Positions 62,511-64,000 of a stretch of DNA of 64,000 nt are shown in pieces. The stretch comes from Plazaster borealis (taxonomy: Eukaryota; Echinodermata; Asteroidea; Forcipulatida; Labidiasteridae): NCBI GenBank assembly GCA_021014325.1, contig CM037457.1, forward strand, positions 5,128,721 to 5,192,720. The letters run 5' to 3'. Numbering within the stretch: position 1 is the stretch's first letter; the number at the start of each line of letters is the position of its first letter. The notes beneath the pieces are model-generated. The model was not told the origin of the DNA, ran no database searches, and saw nothing but the letters and a program-made list of their open reading frames with translations. Position numbers and translations under genes: made by a program.

Positions 62511-63468
62511 TTTTTGTTTTCATCCCTAAGCGTAATTTTTCTAATTTGTTTTAATTTTTCATTTATTTTGATTAGTTATAGATTTCTAAACACATTCAGT
62601 ACTTTTAGAAACGGAAACAAAAAAACGTGACACGCAGAGCGCTGTGTTACAAACCAATGCATGTTGAGAATCACCGGTTCGTGAAAACGCCAAACTTAAA
62701 CAGGTCAACAATTTTGTCGATTCATGAAAACGCAAAAGTCATAACACGCGTTTTTTGCACCATGCCAGTGCTAAATATTTTGATGGATAAAGTGGTGAAT
62801 CTTGATTTGCCACTTCTTGAAAACACAAAATGGCAAATCTAGTGATTCGTCGGTCATGGTACAAAACCAGGTTCTGAAATTTGCTGAAAATGTTAACAGT
62901 AATGAATATGTCAAGAATTTGTACAAAAAGCAATTCACCCAATTTGGTGACTTTTTTTTCACATTCGTCGGTTGGTGAGATCGGTGACGATTTATGAAAT
63001 ATACTTTTTTTTACTGCTACGTAGTAAGCACATATATTTGCTCACCCGTAAACAGAGTTAGGCTATTTGGCCTTGTATTATTTATTACCTTAGTGAACAA
63101 AATTTTATTTGTTGGCGCATCCCGCATGTAAATGACAAGTTCTCCAGATGCAGAATCTATACATTTTTAAAGATGTTTTGCACTGTTGAACACCAAAGGT
63201 TCTGAATATTTTATTGAGTTTTTCTGTCCCTTGTGTAAAAATACAAAAAGAAAAAATAAGGTTAAAAAACAAAACGATTGGGCTCTACAGCAATAAAGTC
63301 TATCACTTTTATGTTGTCATAAACTCATATCAATACTATGGCTGGGAGTTGATGGCATATTTTTACAGGAAATTAATTTCACTTTGCTTGTCTTTTTAAG
63401 GGCTTTTTCAATGTAATGACGATAACCTGTCATGTTACTTCTATATAGTATGCTTATAGTCTGTAGCC
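62511..63468. other. Single-copy sequence
   Basis: Between 62670 and 62840 a loose motif (TTCGTGAAAACGCCAAAC, TTCATGAAAACGCAAAAG, TTCTTGAAAACACAAAAT) appears three times at about 40- and 95-base spacing. No gene recognised. Confidence 0.4.
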
Positions 63469-63563
63469 CTTTTCGCACGAGAGCAATTTAGCAAGGGTCA
63501 CTTGCTAAATTTTTAGCATGGTTAGCAAAAGTTTAGGAAATGCACCTCGTGTGAAAGGACAAC
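63469..63563. mobile_element. Small foldback element T
   Basis: CCCTTTTCGCACGAG at 63473 is mirrored by CTCGTGTGAAAGGAC ending at 63562. Inner inverted pair AATTTAGCAAG..CTTGCTAAATT. Single copy. Confidence 0.55.
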
Positions 63564-64000
63564 ATTTTGTGTACTGTCGAAGTTGCCTTGTGAAATTTTC
63601 TCAAACATCGCTGAATTTTGTCAGAGGTCCAGACCTACGACAAAAGTCACACGAGGCAATTCACATGCAACCAGTACCAAACAATCATTCACATTTCAGT
63701 TTTCTCATTATTTTCCTGGGGATAGTGAGTTACAGCTAATAGAATGTCTCTTGTGCTGCTGAAGTGTTCCTTGTGCATGCAGTGCAGTCGGTTGCCTCCA
63801 AGTTGCCTGTAAAAATTGCCCAGTGTTACAAGGCCTCATCATGTACTGTATATATTGTTTTTCTTGCTGGTACTGCATGTACATTTTTATGCCCCTTTTT
63901 ATATGTATTTATTTGTTTTTAAATGATGTGCTTAGTGCTTTTGTTAAAACCTTGGAACACTTCATGCCTACTCAAAATTAATCCACTCAAAATACTGTTG
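63564..64000. other. Single-copy sequence to the window end
   Basis: No gene or repeat recognised; strongly T-rich from 63840. A 73-codon frame (63518-63739) has no domain character. Confidence 0.35.

Overview
The window is animal nuclear DNA without a convincing host protein-coding gene. The only protein-family remnants are pieces of L2/CR1-like LINE reverse transcriptase/ORF2. The signs of an animal genome are tRNA-derived SINEs with internal Pol III boxes and (ATT)n tails, many short palindromic or TIR-bearing elements without coding capacity, and many minisatellites. From general familiarity with such repeats I think of an echinoderm, probably a sea star; this is inference and was not tested by a search.

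Most of the window is explained by about twenty short repeat families. I named them here by letter; orientations are arbitrary within a family. (1) TTAA-flanked MITEs: family A (AGGGATTGTATACGTTTGG ends), family B (AGGCACTGAACACGTTTGG ends), and a palindromic element I. A and B share internal motifs and look like one lineage. (2) Elements starting CAGG and ending CCTG, which suggests hAT-type ends: C and D (GGGCCCAATTTCATAG ends), F (CAGGGCTCGAATTT), G (CAGGGTTCTCCCCA), H (CAGGCCTGGAATT). (3) Other foldback or TIR elements: K, M, N, P, Q, R, T, U, V, and repeat L. (4) tRNA-derived families S1 to S7. (5) L2/CR1-like LINE fragments at 42390-42593, 42836-43941 and 48561-48700.

Layout. 1-20000 is a mosaic of MITEs and SINEs, including nested stacks at 564-1249, 2627-3500, 6408-7106, 9049-9867, 10720-11690 and 12785-13861. 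20000-28060 is dominated by four large minisatellites (21-bp higher-order, about 49-bp, 50-bp and 21-bp units). 28200-35750 holds foldback elements and SINEs. 35757-36640 is a 75-bp-period array. 37250-50700 is again MITE/SINE/LINE mosaic with a 1.1-kb LINE inserted in a SINE and a minisatellite grown from a C element. 51400-53200 has two more minisatellites, one split by element K. 53960-62510 holds further A, B, F, H, C and tRNA-like units. The last 1.5 kb and several 0.5-1.2 kb blocks between repeats are single-copy as far as I can see.

The strongest observations are structural. Two minisatellites have visibly grown out of MITE interiors. Two A/B pairs abut on one shared TTAA. A and B copies carry a splice-acceptor-like and a GTAAGT donor-like site about 60 nt apart. 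SINE and LINE 3' ends share sequence. A SINE/C-element chimera exists at two loci. The long open frames in the window lie in arrays whose period is a multiple of three (21 and 75 bp) and are very probably not genes.
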